Counted from the first letter of the stretch, positions 46,390 through 58,942 are shown. The stretch is 64,000 bases of DNA from Tenodera sinensis (GCA_030765045.1 CM060962.1:215120031-215184030), one strand, 5' to 3'. Numbers and translations: made by a program. The notes: a model not told the origin generated them from the letters alone.

Positions 46390-46774
46390 TCTACAGCAAC
46401 TATAGTGATTCTGGTCCAAGTACTGACCCTCAAGAAAACACTGTGGCCGGTGACAAACATAGCCCGAAACAGCAGGCCCAATCACAAATCGTCACCCGCT
46501 CATTGGCCAGGGCAACGCAACCCCCTCTCATCTAACATTGTATATATAGGGGGAGCGGGAAAATAACGGTCATTTCATTCTGACGAAGGCCATGGAGTTT
46601 ACAATGGCCGAAAGCTCAATATTTTCAAACCTCACACGGCTGATCGCCCGTGAAACTTTAATAAATAACGTGCGCCGTGAAAGCTTTAAATCTTACATTG
46701 TTTTATTAAATTAATATTTTTGTTTGCAGATTGTTTTTTAAGTTTAATAGTGTTGCTATATTTAAATAGATATA

Positions 46775-47622
<848 letters not shown>

Positions 47623-47639
47623 ATTTTTTTACAGAGATT

Positions 47640-48520
47640 GTATTGTTCATTCCGTTTTGTAAAATTTTGATACTTTTCATTGGCAGTTTCCCCTTCCTAA
47701 TCCAGCTTTGTTGTTGCAAAAAGCTTTTTTAATTTCTTTAAGTTTTTACAGTTTATTGACCATTTATATTCAAATAGCTTTGGAATTACAGCTTTATCTA
47801 CATTTACTTCTATAGCCTGTCCAAAGTGGTCTCCTATTGCTGCTTTTCTTACAGTTGATTTCCATTTAATTTCTACTAAATTGATAAAAACATTGTCTAT
47901 ACACATTCTGGATCACTTTGTAATTCTAGTAGCTTCTACTGTACCTATTTTTAAGTTATGCCTATCTAGAATTTCCATTATTTTGTGTTTGGCTGTGTTA
48001 TCACTTAATGTGTTAATATTTAAATCTCCCATTTGAATTTTAACCCTGTTTTCTGCTAACGAGTTTAACAATCTGTCTGTGTTCTCAAAAAATATTATTT
48101 TTATCTCCAGACGATGCTTTGTACAACCCCAATGAGTATTACGCTTTTTGTTTTGGGTTAATTTCTAGTGCTGCCAGTTCGCATGCCATCTCTACTATGA
48201 TATTGCTACAGTCTATTTCTGTAAAATTTAGTTCATTTTCTACATATATGGCTACTCCTTCCACTAACATGTTCTTGCCTGCAGTAGTATGTTCCTAGAG
48301 TCCCTGATAATTATTAGCTACTATTTCCTCATTTTCCGAACTATGTTCTGTAAATATCATTGTTTGGTTTTAGATCTTTTATACGTAATTCTATTAACAT
48401 TCTTTTATTGCTTATAGTTTGAACATTCTGATGAAAGATACTTAATTCCCTCACAACTTTTCTCGCTTTAAATGGTGTTTTTCCTGTATCAATTTTGCAT
48501 TTTCCCACACTTCCAAACCT
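47640..48520 (-). pseudogene. CR1-like ORF2 endonuclease relic
   Basis: Minus-strand blocks: LSIFHQNVQTISNKRMLIE (near 48370-48455, the N-Q-R/V-S-N-K start), EMACELAAL (near 48180), KIQMGDLNINTLSDN (near 48000-48050, the G-D-F/L-N block), TMCIDNVFINL (near 47890, the I-D-x-V/I-F-x-N block) and AAIGDHFGQAIEV (near 47820, the S/G-D-H block). This is the full motif order of an EEP endonuclease. Multiple stops are present. Confidence 0.78.
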
Positions 48521-48618
48521 GTCAGTTTTTGTTTCATCTGTTATGTTTATTGTTTGCTGCTCTTTTTTCCCACGCTCTAACTCTACTTTTAGTTTTTCTG
48601 TTCCATGCATATAATTAT

Positions 48619-48851
48619 GCTGAAGAAAACACTTCAGCTGAGGATACACATACCTCATGACAGCCGGCCCAATCACAGACCATCACTCGCTCATTGGCCA
48701 GGACAACACATCCCACATCCTCCAAACCATAGGATATATTTGGAAAACTGAGGAGACTTTTTCATCCTGAAGATGGCCATGGAGTCTACAATGGCCAAAA
48801 GCTCGACCTTTATAAATCTGACATGGCTGATCACCCGTGAAGCCTTGATTC
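48619..48851 (+). mobile_element. Penelope-like element 3' fragment
   Basis: Diverged match to the right end of the PLE at 43909-46697 (e.g. CCAATCACAGACCATCACTCGCTCATTGG region and GGCCATGGAGTCTACAATGGCC region), ending TGATCACCCGTGAAGCC. Probable TSD ATAATTAT (48611-48618 and 48852-48859). It lies between ORF1 and ORF2 of the CR1-like element. Confidence 0.78.
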
Positions 48852-48869
48852 ATAATTATTACTTTGTTA

Positions 48870-49400
48870 ATCACCTGCCCCAAGTGTACCAAGCCCTTTC
48901 TATTTAAATGTAGCCCAACCCTGCCCAAGCAACTTACATCTAGAAACTTGTTTGTATTTACATAAATTGCATGCAAGGTATTACATGCCCATTCTATTTC
49001 TTAATTTAAGTCTTTTATATAAATTTCACTTATGTCTCTTCTTCTCATTACACTGTTCACAATAATTTTTGCATGTGGGTAGTGCTCCTTTGCAATTCTG
49101 ATTGTACCATACACTTCTGCGTACCTTCTGCATACCTTCTGTGTTCCTGTGCTTTTTTTATGTAGTTTGTACCAACATGCAGCACAAGTGTTTTCACCTC
49201 ACTTTTGTTCCTCTCCCTGCCAAGAAAATTATGAAGATATTCTGCCCTTATTCCCCTTAACACATTCATTTTCATATCAGCCCTTTTTACCGTTACATTT
49301 TTTATAATTGAATCATCAAACACCACTATACTTTTTGTATCTTCATTATATGGCAGCCGTATACCTTTGAATCTGTAGATCAGCATTTGCAAGAACGTGG
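48870..49400 (-). pseudogene. CR1-like ORF1 with SGNH-hydrolase-like domain
   Basis: Minus-strand frame includes SIVVFDDSIIKNV (usual V-x-G-D-S-I-x-x-x, here the Gly is Asp), LRGIRAEYLHNFL, TLVLHVGTNYIKK (the G-T-N block), and, after a shift, FLDVSCLGRVGLHLNRKGL (the D-G-L-H-L-N block with catalytic His). ORF1 proteins with such esterase-like domains are known in CR1-group elements and probably bind lipid or RNA. Shifts and stops mark it as a relic. Confidence 0.72.
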
Positions 49401-49911
49401 TTCTGTAGCACCAAACAAAGCAGACTGTGGTACAAGACATACCCATCACACTCAGGAGTTTGAAGAAAACATACTGTGTTTACTGGAAGAGGAACCATCA
49501 ACAAGCACCTGTGCTATTGCACGTACAATGAGCGTCAATCACACAAGTACACGGCAAGTCTTGCATAAGGAGCTGTTCTACCTTTTCCATCTGCAAAAGA
49601 TGCAAACCTTAACTTGAGAGGATTATGATTCACACTTGCAGTTTTGCGAATGGGTCTTAATGCAGTCAGGGAACTGTCTTCAATGGTGTTGTTCACCGAT
49701 GACGCCATGTTTACCAGGGATGGATCAATCCTAAACTACAAGAATAGTCACATATGGATATACAAAACCTCCCATGCCACTGTTCAGAAGAGTTAGCAAC
49801 AGCAGTTTATGGTGAACATATGGGCTGACATTGTTTATGACCATGTCATTGGCCCCATACCTTCTTCCTTCTCGACTGTGTGGGAACACTTATAAAACCT
49901 TTCTGAAGGAT
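49390..49911 (+). pseudogene. Mariner-related transposase, N-terminal and middle part
   Basis: Starts inside the linker HLQERGSVAPNKADCG that follows the helix-turn-helix in this family. It continues EEEPSTSTCAIARTMSVNHTSTRQVLHK and, after a stop, EDYDSHLQFCEWVL. A shifted frame gives VVLFTDDAMFTRDGSILN, with the first catalytic Asp of the T-D-E/D-A-x-F-x-R-D-G block. Later blocks read FMVNIWADIVYDHVIGP and LPSRLCGNTYKTFLKDV, where the purine microsatellite cuts it. The second half with the other catalytic Asp residues is missing. Confidence 0.75.
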
Positions 49912-50067
49912 GTAGGGAGGGAGGGAGGGAGAGAGGGAGAGAGGGAGGGAGGGAGGAAGGAAGAAAGGAAGGAAGGCAGGAAGGAAGGAAGGAAGGAAGG
50001 GAGGGAGGGAGCGAGGGAGAGAGAGAGCAAGAGCGAGAGAGAGAGAGAAAGAGAGAAAGAAGGAAAG
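49912..50067. repeat. Purine microsatellite (GGGA/GGAA/GA)n
   Basis: Interrupted tetranucleotide and dinucleotide purine repeats replacing the rest of the transposase. Confidence 0.95.
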
Positions 50068-50080
50068 TATTGTATACTAC

Positions 50081-50732
50081 TGAGACAGAATATTAGAAGA
50101 CTCCAAAAGAAAATCGTTTATGTGAATATTTGTTAAAAGTGTAATTTGTTTTTTGATGTTGGTATGAGTTGGTTAAATGACGAAAACGTGTTGCAAATGT
50201 TCATTGTTACGAACAACTAAGTTAGTTTAAAGACGTCATAAATATTTCCATATTTGATTTTAATATATATGTATAAATATTAGAATTATATGTGTTCCAT
50301 AATAAAAGTAAGGGAGGATGGTTAGGGATCGCTTCCCTAACAAGAAAGAACTATTTGATGGACGCATACGCGGATGTATAAGAAAAAGGCGGTGTCACGT
50401 GAGGTGACGCCATAATCTTCCCACTAGCGTGTGTATATTCTAGGTGTAAGGAGGTGTTGATGTACAAACGTATGAGCATTGTAGAATTTTCACCAGACTA
50501 TCATCAAGCATTAGTTCCACTAAATGAAAAAGGGGAAAGCTTTTAAATCATTTAAAATGGTGCTAGGAGGATTTATTTTAATGTAAAATATAGAAAAAGT
50601 GTTAATAAAATAATACATTGTGGTGAAGAAACATTGTGTGATTTTTCATTCCATCCGTTACCACGCCCTGAGATCACAAAGATTTCAATAGCTCAAAGAC
50701 CCAATGAAGATTAATTATAAAAAACCGCACCA
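50081..50732 (+). mobile_element. Solo LTR (652 bp)
   Basis: Complete LTR with TGAGAC...CACCA ends and a 4-bp TSD CTAC (50077-50080 and 50733-50736). No internal sequence on either side, so it arose by LTR-LTR recombination. Confidence 0.93.
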
Positions 50733-51502
50733 CTACGTTTTTGATGGTAGTGAATAATAGAAATATTTATGCAGAAATTAAATAATTACTACCAGCTCTT
50801 TAAAGCAGTATCAAGGCCAACCATGCTAGCCAGTCAACAATTGAAGATGAGATAACTGCCTGCACTGAGAGAGCGATATTAAATGCTGCTGAATTAAATC
50901 ATGAGTAAATGTTACAAATAAAGGAAAGTAAGGCTTTTAAGACTTAAATGGTAAAATTTCAAATATCAAGTATTATGATGTTGCATATTTGCAATAATTA
51001 ATTTAGATATCAATTATTAGAGGAATAAATATATTTTTTTAATATTTGCAGTAAAAATGCAAAATATACAGAGTGCAGAAATTTCAGTCTCCCATACTTG
51101 ATAGTATGAGCAGGAAGTTGGATAAAAGGTTCTATTGTCAAACCTTTTTTTTTTCTCCAGTAGCCTAAACTAGACAATCTACTTTCTAAAATCAAAGTTG
51201 CTGATTTGACCAGAATAGTTAAAGGTATGGCGCATGTTTCGGGATGGAATCAAACAAGTTTTAAGAAAGATACGTTATCTTTGTCTAGCATTAGTTTTGT
51301 TACAAGGGTGGACATTTTATGTAACAAACTCTGTGTAAATTTTCTTAGCAACCAACAAAACAAAAGAAAAACTGAAAGCTACAGCCATATGTTACCAACT
51401 GCTACCAAAAGTCACTAAACTATTTGCATTTGCCAACATCCTCCCACCTTGCAATCTAAAACATTAACTTGTAAATTTCAATACAACTTTAAATGTTGTT
51501 GT
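50733..51502. other. No gene recognised
   Basis: AT-rich; frames lack motifs. Confidence 0.5.
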
Positions 51503-51587
51503 TGTTGTTGTTGTTGTTGTTAGCTAATGCTGGATTTCTGACAATGAAGTCATTAATCCTCTTGCTCTCCAATATTTTTCACTGATG
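51503..51587 (-). mobile_element. I-clade element, extreme 3' fragment
   Basis: (TTG)n followed by TTAGCTAATGCTGGATTTCTG, the inverse of the 3' end at 6290-6379. It is truncated to ~85 bp and abuts repeat Y. Confidence 0.85.
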
Positions 51588-51589
51588 GT

Positions 51590-52075
51590 TGGGGATATTT
51601 CATAATGAAGAGAGCAATAGCAGTAATAGTAACCGTTTTTTAGAGAGCACCATATTTTTATGTTCTGGCGGTCACATCGCTCTCTCACAACCCCCAGAAT
51701 GTCTGGAGGACCACACCTGTCGTTGGTTTACGGGTCTCACCGACCTGACCGGGAGAATTATAAAAATAAATTCACCGACCATATCCTCTGTTTACCAATC
51801 AGAGGACGTATACATGCCATGACAGGTCAGGATGTTAGGGGTTAAGAGTTTAGAGAGAAATTAGAGAAATGGAGAGGTTGGAAAAATAAAGACTCCCTAG
51901 CCCTCAGGAACCCTAACAGCATCGGGGTCAGAAGAGAACAAGAGATGACCAAGGTAAGGTCAGATAGAAAAGTTACAGTGAGGAGCAAAACACCAGTAAG
52001 TGGAAGTAATGTTCTGCTCAGCTTGGGTACCTTGTGGTTGCCATTCACATATCCCCTAGACGGAGACCCCTGAGT
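51590..52075 (+). repeat. Repeat Y, left copy
   Basis: Inverse of 62645-63125 with moderate divergence; shared sequence runs from ATATTTCATA to GGAGACCCCTGAGT. The two copies face each other across the I-clade nest. Confidence 0.87.
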
Positions 52076-52410
52076 TCCTGATGGCTGTATGTACGTGTAT
52101 TGCTGATGTAATTTTTGTAATTGTAATTTTTGGATATTTCGAATTGTTCTCTTGACCCTTCAGCTCCGAATTATCCAAGTTTGACTGTACTGACAACTGA
52201 CATTGCTATATCTTGTGGCATTACTAAAGCAAGGTAAGCTCATGGGGCTTGCCGAAGACCACATCAATAATATATGTTGTTTTCTAGTGCCTTGCATCTG
52301 GCAATGAAGCCATTAGCATTATCAATAATATATAGATGCTACTAAATGAAAAGTAACAACTTGCTACTAAATAATACTGTGCTTTAAATTAACCTCCTAG
52401 CACAGTCTTC
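52076..52410. other. Unassigned; possible pogo-type end
   Basis: CGAATTATCCAAGTTTGACTGTA at 52168-52190, read inverted, resembles a pogo/Tigger terminal repeat. No matching partner end was found, so only a remnant is possible. Confidence 0.3.
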
Positions 52411-52494
52411 TGTTGTTGTTAGCTAATGCTGGATTTCTGACAATGAAGTCATTAATCCTTTTGCTCTCCAATATTTTTCACTGATGGATGGGTT

Positions 52495-53395
52495 CAGGCC
52501 CGAATTTAGGACCTCTGACGCCCCTGGGCAAAAAAAAAAAAAATTTGCTGCCCCCCCAACTTGCCATACATACGATTAAATTTTCACAACTTAGAGAATG
52601 ATTTCACTACTTACTGGATACTTAAGTGTGAGTGGCAAACACCAAAAGTGAGGTTATTAAAATTTAAGTAGGAACATCTTAATAGAAAGAACTTACACTA
52701 AAGAGGCATCACCCCATATTAGATGTCAAAACATATGCTGTTTAAATAACAAGAGGCTTCCTCCTTGCCCTGTCATTTGCAAACAAGTTTATGAGTTCGT
52801 TATAGTCCATTTTCACTGGTAAGTCAGATTCAATTGCAACAACACCAAGATAACTAAGACGATCCTTCACTTGTGATGTTCTTATTTACTTAGAGCAGAA
52901 AATGATCTTTCAGTTGAGCAGTTGGAAGCAGGAGTGCTCAAGTATAGTTGTAGAGTTATGTTTAAGTTTGGATAAACACTCTCTAGACAGTTACGTTACA
53001 GCTGTGTAGGAGAGTGCGTCTCATTTTCATTCTTTTCTATGTAGCTTCTGAAGTGTAAGCATTCAAGTACAAATGCTGAATCTTCAAGATCCGAACTGTA
53101 GACTTTCTGAAGTCTGGATGATGCTTCCTGAATTTCAAGTGGACTAAGCATCTTCAGATTTGTCAAAAACATAAATGGTTCACTGTATTCCTTGTAGGAA
53201 GAAACTCTGTTGTCCAGTTCTTCAATCAATTTATCCAGAATCAAAAGGAACTTGATGTTTCATGTCTATTTATTTATTTATTTATTTTTTTTATTATTAT
53301 TTTTTTTTGGTGCAGCTTTCCAGTAATTTTGCCGCCCCCTAAAATGTGCCGCCCTGGGTAGTTGCCCAGTTTGCCCTTACGTAAAAACGGCCCTG
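52495..53395 (-). mobile_element. hAT transposon derivative encoding only a transposase C-terminus (901 bp)
   Basis: Ends CAGGCCCGAATTT and, inverted, CAGGGCCGTTTTT, with 8-bp flanks GATGGGTT/GATGGGGT (7 of 8 identical); the undisturbed relative at 6275-6300 confirms the insertion point. Minus-strand coding remnants include ELDNRVSSYKEYSEPFMFL (52996-53244) and NCSTERSFSALSK (near 52900-52935), the hAT dimerisation motif of ZMYM1-like transposases. The rest is deleted. Confidence 0.87.
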
Positions 53396-53405
53396 GATGG
53401 GGTGC

Positions 53406-54160
53406 TCGAAGTGGCCGGGCATATTTGAAGGTGGTCTTGGTCCATTTCCTTCTGCAGATCACATAGAGGACAGAGTGGTGAAGAATATATCCCAGTTCTG
53501 TTTAAATGTTTTGCTAGAAAATCATGTCCTGTAATCAACCTGAAGGTTGCAACTGCCATTTTTTGAGAATACTCAGGATATACTGCTTGAATGTTTGGTA
53601 GTTCCCATCTTTTATTTTTTGATTTTTCATAGTAATATTTTGAAATAACTTTTTTGAATTCAGAGTTGACTAATCTTTTAGCTGCATAAAATGGTAGATT
53701 GACTATAGATTTCTGCACATTGCCGGTACCCTTTTTAGCAAGAAAATCAGCTTTCTCATTACCACTCAGTCCACAATGAGCTGGTGTCCATTGGAAGACC
53801 AGCTGTTTTTGAAGTGCGGTTAGATGGGTAAGGATTTTCCAACATTCTATAATTGTTTGGTTTTTTGGTGACAACTTGGAAGTAATTGTTATAATTGCTG
53901 TCCTAGAAACTGCTTGATGAAAATGTGAAATTCTATACAAAAGATTTTGTAGGGCCATTCGAATTGCTTCAATTTCTCCAATGAAGTTTGTAGTTCCATA
54001 ACTTAAAGATTTGTAATAGGAAAAGAGGTGACACGTGACTCCAGCCCCTGCTCCATCTCGGTTTGTATCAATGATCCATCAGTATAAATATGGAGCCATT
54101 CGTGTTCTGGAAATCTAGTATGGATTGTCTCTAATGCCAATAATTTTAGAACACTAGTTG
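53406..54160 (-). pseudogene. I-clade ORF2: RNase H and C-terminal tail
   Basis: Minus-strand counterpart of 5520-6290. It keeps IYTDGSLI, then the same one-base shift as the plus copy, WTPAHCGLSGNEKADFLAKKG and LCPLCDLQKEMDQDHLQIC. Relative to the plus copy it has lost several residues around the third catalytic position (HQAVSRTAI for QQAVILSDSRAA), removing the catalytic Asp. It is interrupted at its 3' end by the hAT derivative and at its 5' side by the RTE-like element. Confidence 0.85.
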
Positions 54161-54179
54161 GAGTATCAAGGAACAGAGA

Positions 54180-56432
54180 CAGGATAGAAGGGAATATCCA
54201 CCCACCTACATTAGAGGAAATTGGAGTAATTGTGGAAAGAATGAAGAATAATAAAGCAACAGGAGAAGATAACATAACGGTGGAGCTAGTGAAATATGGT
54301 GGGGAACCCCTAAGACATGTGATAATTAATGAAAGAACTAAGCAAATCACAGAGATAATAATAGGAGAATACCAGTGTGGATTTCGACCTAATAAAGGAA
54401 CTACAGACCAACTATTCACCATGAGACAAATTTTGGAGAAGCATTATGAATATGGAATAGATCTTCATATACTGTTCGTGGAGTTTCAACAGGCATTTGA
54501 TAGTGTCAATAGGAGGAAACTGTATGAGGCTATGAAGGCAATGGGCATACCAAATAAATTAGTCAGATTAATACGAATGACTATGAATAATACGAAAGCT
54601 AGAGTAAAAATCTGATGTGTTGCACTCACATGACTTTCTCTACTCTTGTACTAACCATTCTAACAAACTCTTATTCCTATATCTCCATGTTAGTTAAGAT
54701 AAACATTTGTACAAATTATCTTACTGCTTATGTCCTTGTAGGTGTAAGGGGAATATTAGAATACGGAAGGCTTTGTGCAACAGTCAACTCTTTTTGACCT
54801 TTGAGATTCCGTTCTCTTTGCACGATTAACATATAAAAAAATGAACAACGTTGTTGCATTTTGCTAAAGTTCTAAGTTTTCGGAAACTCACACACATAAT
54901 AAGGAATATCTCCGAAATGGTTCACCCTACAAGAAAATTTATTGAGACATAAATTGTGTATTTTAGCAAGATCTACATTTTTGTATAGTATAATTTGGTC
55001 TATCTCTAATGGTTTACCAGTTATGCAAAAGTCGTCCAGAGTAAATATGACTACAGGGGCTATAGCCAGAAAATTCAAGATATACATTTCATTTGTCATA
55101 AAAATATCTCCAACATATGACATTTTAATCAAAATCGTTAGAGCCATTTTCAAGAAAATCAAAATTTTTGAAAAATCTTCCATGTAAAGGGTAGTGTAGA
55201 GTGGGGCTATTTTCTTCAAAATCTTCATGTCGCATCCTTGAAGGACATTAAACTTAAATACCAAGTTTGGCTTTTAACCAACTTTTCGTTTTTGAGTTAT
55301 GCTGTCCACAGACTGACAGACAAACAGACACACAGACACACATGCAGATACACACACGGACCTTTTTCTAAAAATGCTTTTTTTGGATTCAGGGGGCCTC
55401 AAAACATATATTTCCGGAGAAACCTCGACATCGAATTTTTGGGGTGGAATACAATACTTCCCCTACTTACCAGTAGAGAAAGTAAAAATTGATAGTAAAT
55501 TAAGTGATAGCTTCCAGTTCAATAAAAGGGTAAAGCAAGGAGATGGATTATCCACTACATTATTTATATTGGCTCTGCATCATGTTATAGCAGAGATAGA
55601 TCAGAGAGGCACTATATTTAACAAGATGAGTCAGATATGTGCCTATGCAGATGATATTGCTATTGTAGCCAGATCTAAAAATAAAATAATAGAAGTGTAT
55701 GAGAAATTACAGGAAAATGCAGAGAGAATGGGATTAAGAGTTAACGCGCAGAAAACAAAATACATAATGATATCAGGAGGGAATAGGAAGCTACAGGATT
55801 TGAAAATTGGTGATCAAATATTCCAAGGAACAGAGAAGTTTTGTTACCTGGGGAATATAATAGATAATGAAGCCAAAATGAGCATTACTATAAAGGACCG
55901 CATACAAGCAGGGAATAAAGCATACTTTGCAAATTTAAAATTGTTAAAAAATAAAATACTAACTAGGAAAGATAAAACCCTGATATATAAAACATTGATA
56001 AGACCAGTACTTACATATGGGACATAGACCTGGACACTGACAAGGTCTGACCAAGAGAAATTAAGAAAATTTGAACGCAAGATAATAAGGAGAATATATG
56101 GCCCTGTAGTAGAACAAGGTGTGTGGAGGATACGTTATAATGAGCAAATCAACCAACTTATAAAAGGAGAGGATATAGTATGCTTTATTAAAGCACTGAG
56201 GCTACAAAGGATGGCACATCTGGAATGAATGGAGACGAATAGAATACCTTTAAGAGTGTTTAAAGCAAGACTATACTCAACAAGGAAGAAAGGAAGACCC
56301 AGGATGACATGGATTGATGGAGTGATTCATGATTTGAACACTATGAAGGTGAAGGGATGGAGAGAAAAAATTAAGGATAGAAAAGCATGGAGGTTGATTG
56401 TGAAGGAGGCTAAGACCCACATAGGGCTGTAG
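54180..56432 (+). pseudogene. RTE-like reverse transcriptase, interrupted by repeat X
   Basis: First part (54180-54611): MKNNKATGEDNITVELVK, EYQCGFRPNKGTTDQLF, HILFVEFQQAFDSVNR (the usual Asp before F/K is Glu here). After repeat X: FNKRVKQGDGLSTTLFILAL and QICAYADDIAIVARS with the YADD box intact, then the thumb (EKLQENAERMGLRVNAQKTKY). The terminal GRPRMTWIDGV and KDRKAWRLIVKEAKTHIGL are typical of this group. Stops occur near 56027 and 56226. Confidence 0.87.
54612..55480 (+). repeat. Repeat family X, copy 4 (869 bp)
   Basis: Splits the RTE reverse transcriptase so that AGTAAAAAT occurs on both sides (54603-54611 and 55481-55489); the coding frame rejoins at that point. Start CTGATGTGTTGC, end CCAGTAGAGAA. 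No TIR of useful length, though ACTTTCTCTACT near the start is repeated inverted at the end. Confidence 0.9.
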
Positions 56433-56464
56433 TGCCGAATAGTAAGTAAGTAAGTTAGAGTATC

Positions 56465-57131
56465 ACTTTTCTTAACTTCTTCTGTCAGGTGTAAATAATA
56501 TGCGATGTCTAATGTTTGTGTCGGATTGACTTTATATATGAAGTTTTCCTTTGAATTAGGAAGGCATACATTCTTCTTGATGTCTTGAATTTTGGAAAGA
56601 AAGCTCTCCTGAGTCTTTAGTGCATATGTAAAATTTTTCTTGTTCCATGTATTGAATGGGAGTCTGATCAACTTATTGTGTTGAATAAGAGCTGCTTTTT
56701 CTATTTCATATTCAATCGGGTATTGGTTGCTTAGTATTTCCATACTTGGTATTGGTGTGGTTTTGATAGCACCTGTAATTAGTGTCAGCCTTTAGTTTAG
56801 AAAGATTTGAATTTTATTTGTATTTGCTTTTACAAAAACTTTGCTGCAGTAAGTAAATAATGGCTTTATATACCCATTGTATGTTGTGTGAAGAGTTGCT
56901 CTGGAACATCCCCACTTCATTCCTGTTAGATGTTCTAAGAGTAAAAGACGCCTTTCTGCTCTTTGTATTACATTTTCTATTTGTTTGGTCCATGTAAGTT
57001 TGGTATAAAATATAACTCCCAATACTTTTCTTCCTTTGTTTCTGGTAATTGCTGACTCCCGAAATTTATTTTTATTTTTATTGGTTTTTTTCTTAGAAAA
57101 AGTTTTGGTAGTTTGATTTTGTTGTATTAAC
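56465..57131 (-). pseudogene. I-clade ORF2: region between reverse transcriptase and RNase H
   Basis: Minus-strand blocks include LGVIFYTKLTWTKQIENVI, the thumb region of non-LTR reverse transcriptases, then QRAERRLLLLEHLTGMKWG, and MEILSNQYPIEYEIEKAALIQHNKLIRLP, matching the plus copy at 5229 onward. The LTR element separates it from the palm. Confidence 0.82.
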
Positions 57132-57134
57132 AGT

Positions 57135-57782
57135 TGAGACAGAATATTAGAAGACCCCAAAAGAAAATCGTTCATGTAAATGTTTGTTAAAAGTGTAATT
57201 CGTTTTTTGATGTTGGTATGAGAAAATTAAATGACGGAAACATGTTGATAAGGTTCATTGTTACGAACAACTAAGTTTGCACAAAGACGTCATAAATCTT
57301 TCCATATTTGATTTTAATATATGTGTATAAATATTAGAATTGTTTGTGTTCCATAATAAAAGTAGGGGAGGATGATTAGAGATTGCTTCCCTAACGAGAA
57401 AGAACTATTTGATGGACACATGCGCGGATGAATAGCGCGGATGAATATGAAAAAGGCGGTGTCGCGTCAAACGACGCCAAAAAACTGTTCACTAGCATGT
57501 GTATCTTCGAGGTGAAAAGACATTTTTATGTAGTGCGAACATGGAACTTTCACCAAACTTTCATCAAGCATAAATTCTACTAAATTAAAAAAGTGTAAAG
57601 GTTTTTAAGCATTTAACATGGTGCTGAGAGTGTAAAGTATCGATGAAGTGTTAATAAATTAATACATTGTGATAAAGAAACATTGTGTGATATTTCATTC
57701 CATCCGTTACCAAGCCCTGAGACCAGAAAGATCTCATTAGCATAAAGACACAGCGTCATTAGTAATCGCAAAAACAGCACCA
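57135..57782 (+). repeat. 5' LTR (648 bp)
   Basis: Same LTR subtype as 1614-2250. It shares with its partner a small duplication of GCGGATGAATA (near 57425-57445), confirming they are a pair. Confidence 0.94.
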
Positions 57783-58111
57783 AATGGCTTGCCCAACGTG
57801 GAACTCGAATTTAGGATGGAATGGAAATTATGGGAAATGAACTTACGAGAAATATCAAGTGACGCCATATCATCGCGCCAAAAAGAAAGAAGACGCCATT
57901 AGACCATCGTTTGATATCGACATCAGAACACCGATGAACAGATAATCAACGATACATCAGAACACCAATGAACGGATAATCAACGCGGGAAAACACCGGA
58001 GATCGTCTAGCGAAGCCAACTGCCCAGGAGACGTACATAACTGGACAAATCAACGAAAAAAAAAATAGGATCAAAAATTTTTATTTTTACATCCAGTTTA
58101 TTTTTATTTTT

Positions 58112-58942
58112 ATGTTACTGCGAAGCGGCAAAGTAGTGGGACTTTTAACCCTAAGTGAATTGAATAAAGAAACTAAAATGTCGCGAAAAGAGATAGAAAC
58201 AGGAGTGGAAGAAGGGGCAGATAGGCCTAGTCATCAGGTAGAACCAGAAAGTGAGGAACAGATAGCAATAGGAAAAGACCAAAGGTTATTAATGATCATG
58301 TTTGAAAGACTAGAACAAAGTTTAGGTCAGAAAATGGAGGGAGTGAGACAGGACATAGAACAAAGTTTAGGTCAGAAAATGGAACAAAATAAGGTAGAAT
58401 TAAAGCAGGACATAGAACAAAGTTTAGGCCAGAATAAGGAAGAGATAGGTCAGAAAATGGAGGAAGTGAGAAAGGACTTAGAACAGAAAATGGAACTAGG
58501 AAGACAGAACTTAGAACAGAAAATGGAATTAGGAAGACAGAACTTAGAACAGAAAATAGAATTAGGAAGACAGGAGTGTAAAGAAAATATGAAAGTAATG
58601 GAAACTAATTTAAAATTAGTGCACAAAAACTTAAATGAGACAAAGGAAGCCTTAGAAGCTAGGATAGAAATCATAGGAGATAGGATGGGAAAAATAGAAT
58701 CAGAAATGAGAGAAAATAAGATTGTATTAGAAGGAGAAATTGCTAGATGTAGAGATGACATTTCACGTACTGTAATGAAGCTAAAAGCCGAAATGGACCA
58801 CCAACGGCGGATGGAAGTAAGGGAAATTGTAAATGGTCATATTCGAAAAATGGAAGAAGCATCAAGAAGACAACGCGAAATCCTCAAGTTGAAGAGTGAG
58901 AATTTTCAAAGAGAATATAAAGAGGAACTATGGCAGGAATAG
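58112..58942 (+). CDS. Truncated Gag: coiled-coil protein
   Basis: 276 residues, starting with the same MLLRSGKVVG as the gag at 15673. Nearly the whole protein is a Glu/Lys/Gln-rich coiled coil with tandem repeats (ELGRQNLEQKM repeated twice). The last ~55 residues (MKLKAEMDHQRRMEVRE onward) differ from the other gag, so they may come from sequence lost there. The frame ends within GGCAGGAATAG, at the start of the element's 3' untranslated region. It has no capsid or nucleic-acid-binding domain. It could be a leftover or a partner that joins gag particles through the coiled coil. Confidence 0.75.
   Translation: MLLRSGKVVGLLTLSELNKETKMSRKEIETGVEEGADRPSHQVEPESEEQIAIGKDQRLLMIMFERLEQSLGQKMEGVRQDIEQSLGQKMEQNKVELKQDIEQSLGQNKEEIGQKMEEVRKDLEQKMELGRQNLEQKMELGRQNLEQKIELGRQECKENMKVMETNLKLVHKNLNETKEALEARIEIIGDRMGKIESEMRENKIVLEGEIARCRDDISRTVMKLKAEMDHQRRMEVREIVNGHIRKMEEASRRQREILKLKSENFQREYKEELWQE

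Larger units (their letters stand above)
43909..46697. mobile_element. Penelope-like element arranged as an inverted dimer
   Basis: A 12-bp TSD (TTGTTTTATTAA at 43897-43908 and 46698-46709) bounds it. The left arm (43911-44868) is the near-perfect inverse of the right arm (45339-46665), the right arm carrying a ~360-bp extra insertion. The 470-bp centre codes for the end of reverse transcriptase on the plus strand. Head-to-head partial copies are a known structural form of Penelope elements. Arms differ by only a few bases, so insertion was recent. Confidence 0.88.
54168..56457 (+). mobile_element. RTE-like non-LTR retrotransposon, 5'-truncated
   Basis: 7-bp TSD GAGTATC (54161-54167 and 56458-56464) and a short (AGTA)n tail. 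It inserted against the orientation of the host I-clade element, and the host sequence rejoins exactly. It contains repeat X copy 4. Endonuclease is missing. Confidence 0.88.

Noticed and set aside
46161..46481. 106-codon minus-strand ORF as a host gene
   Set aside because: It crosses the junction between a PLE arm and a poly(A)-tailed insertion, so it is an artefact.
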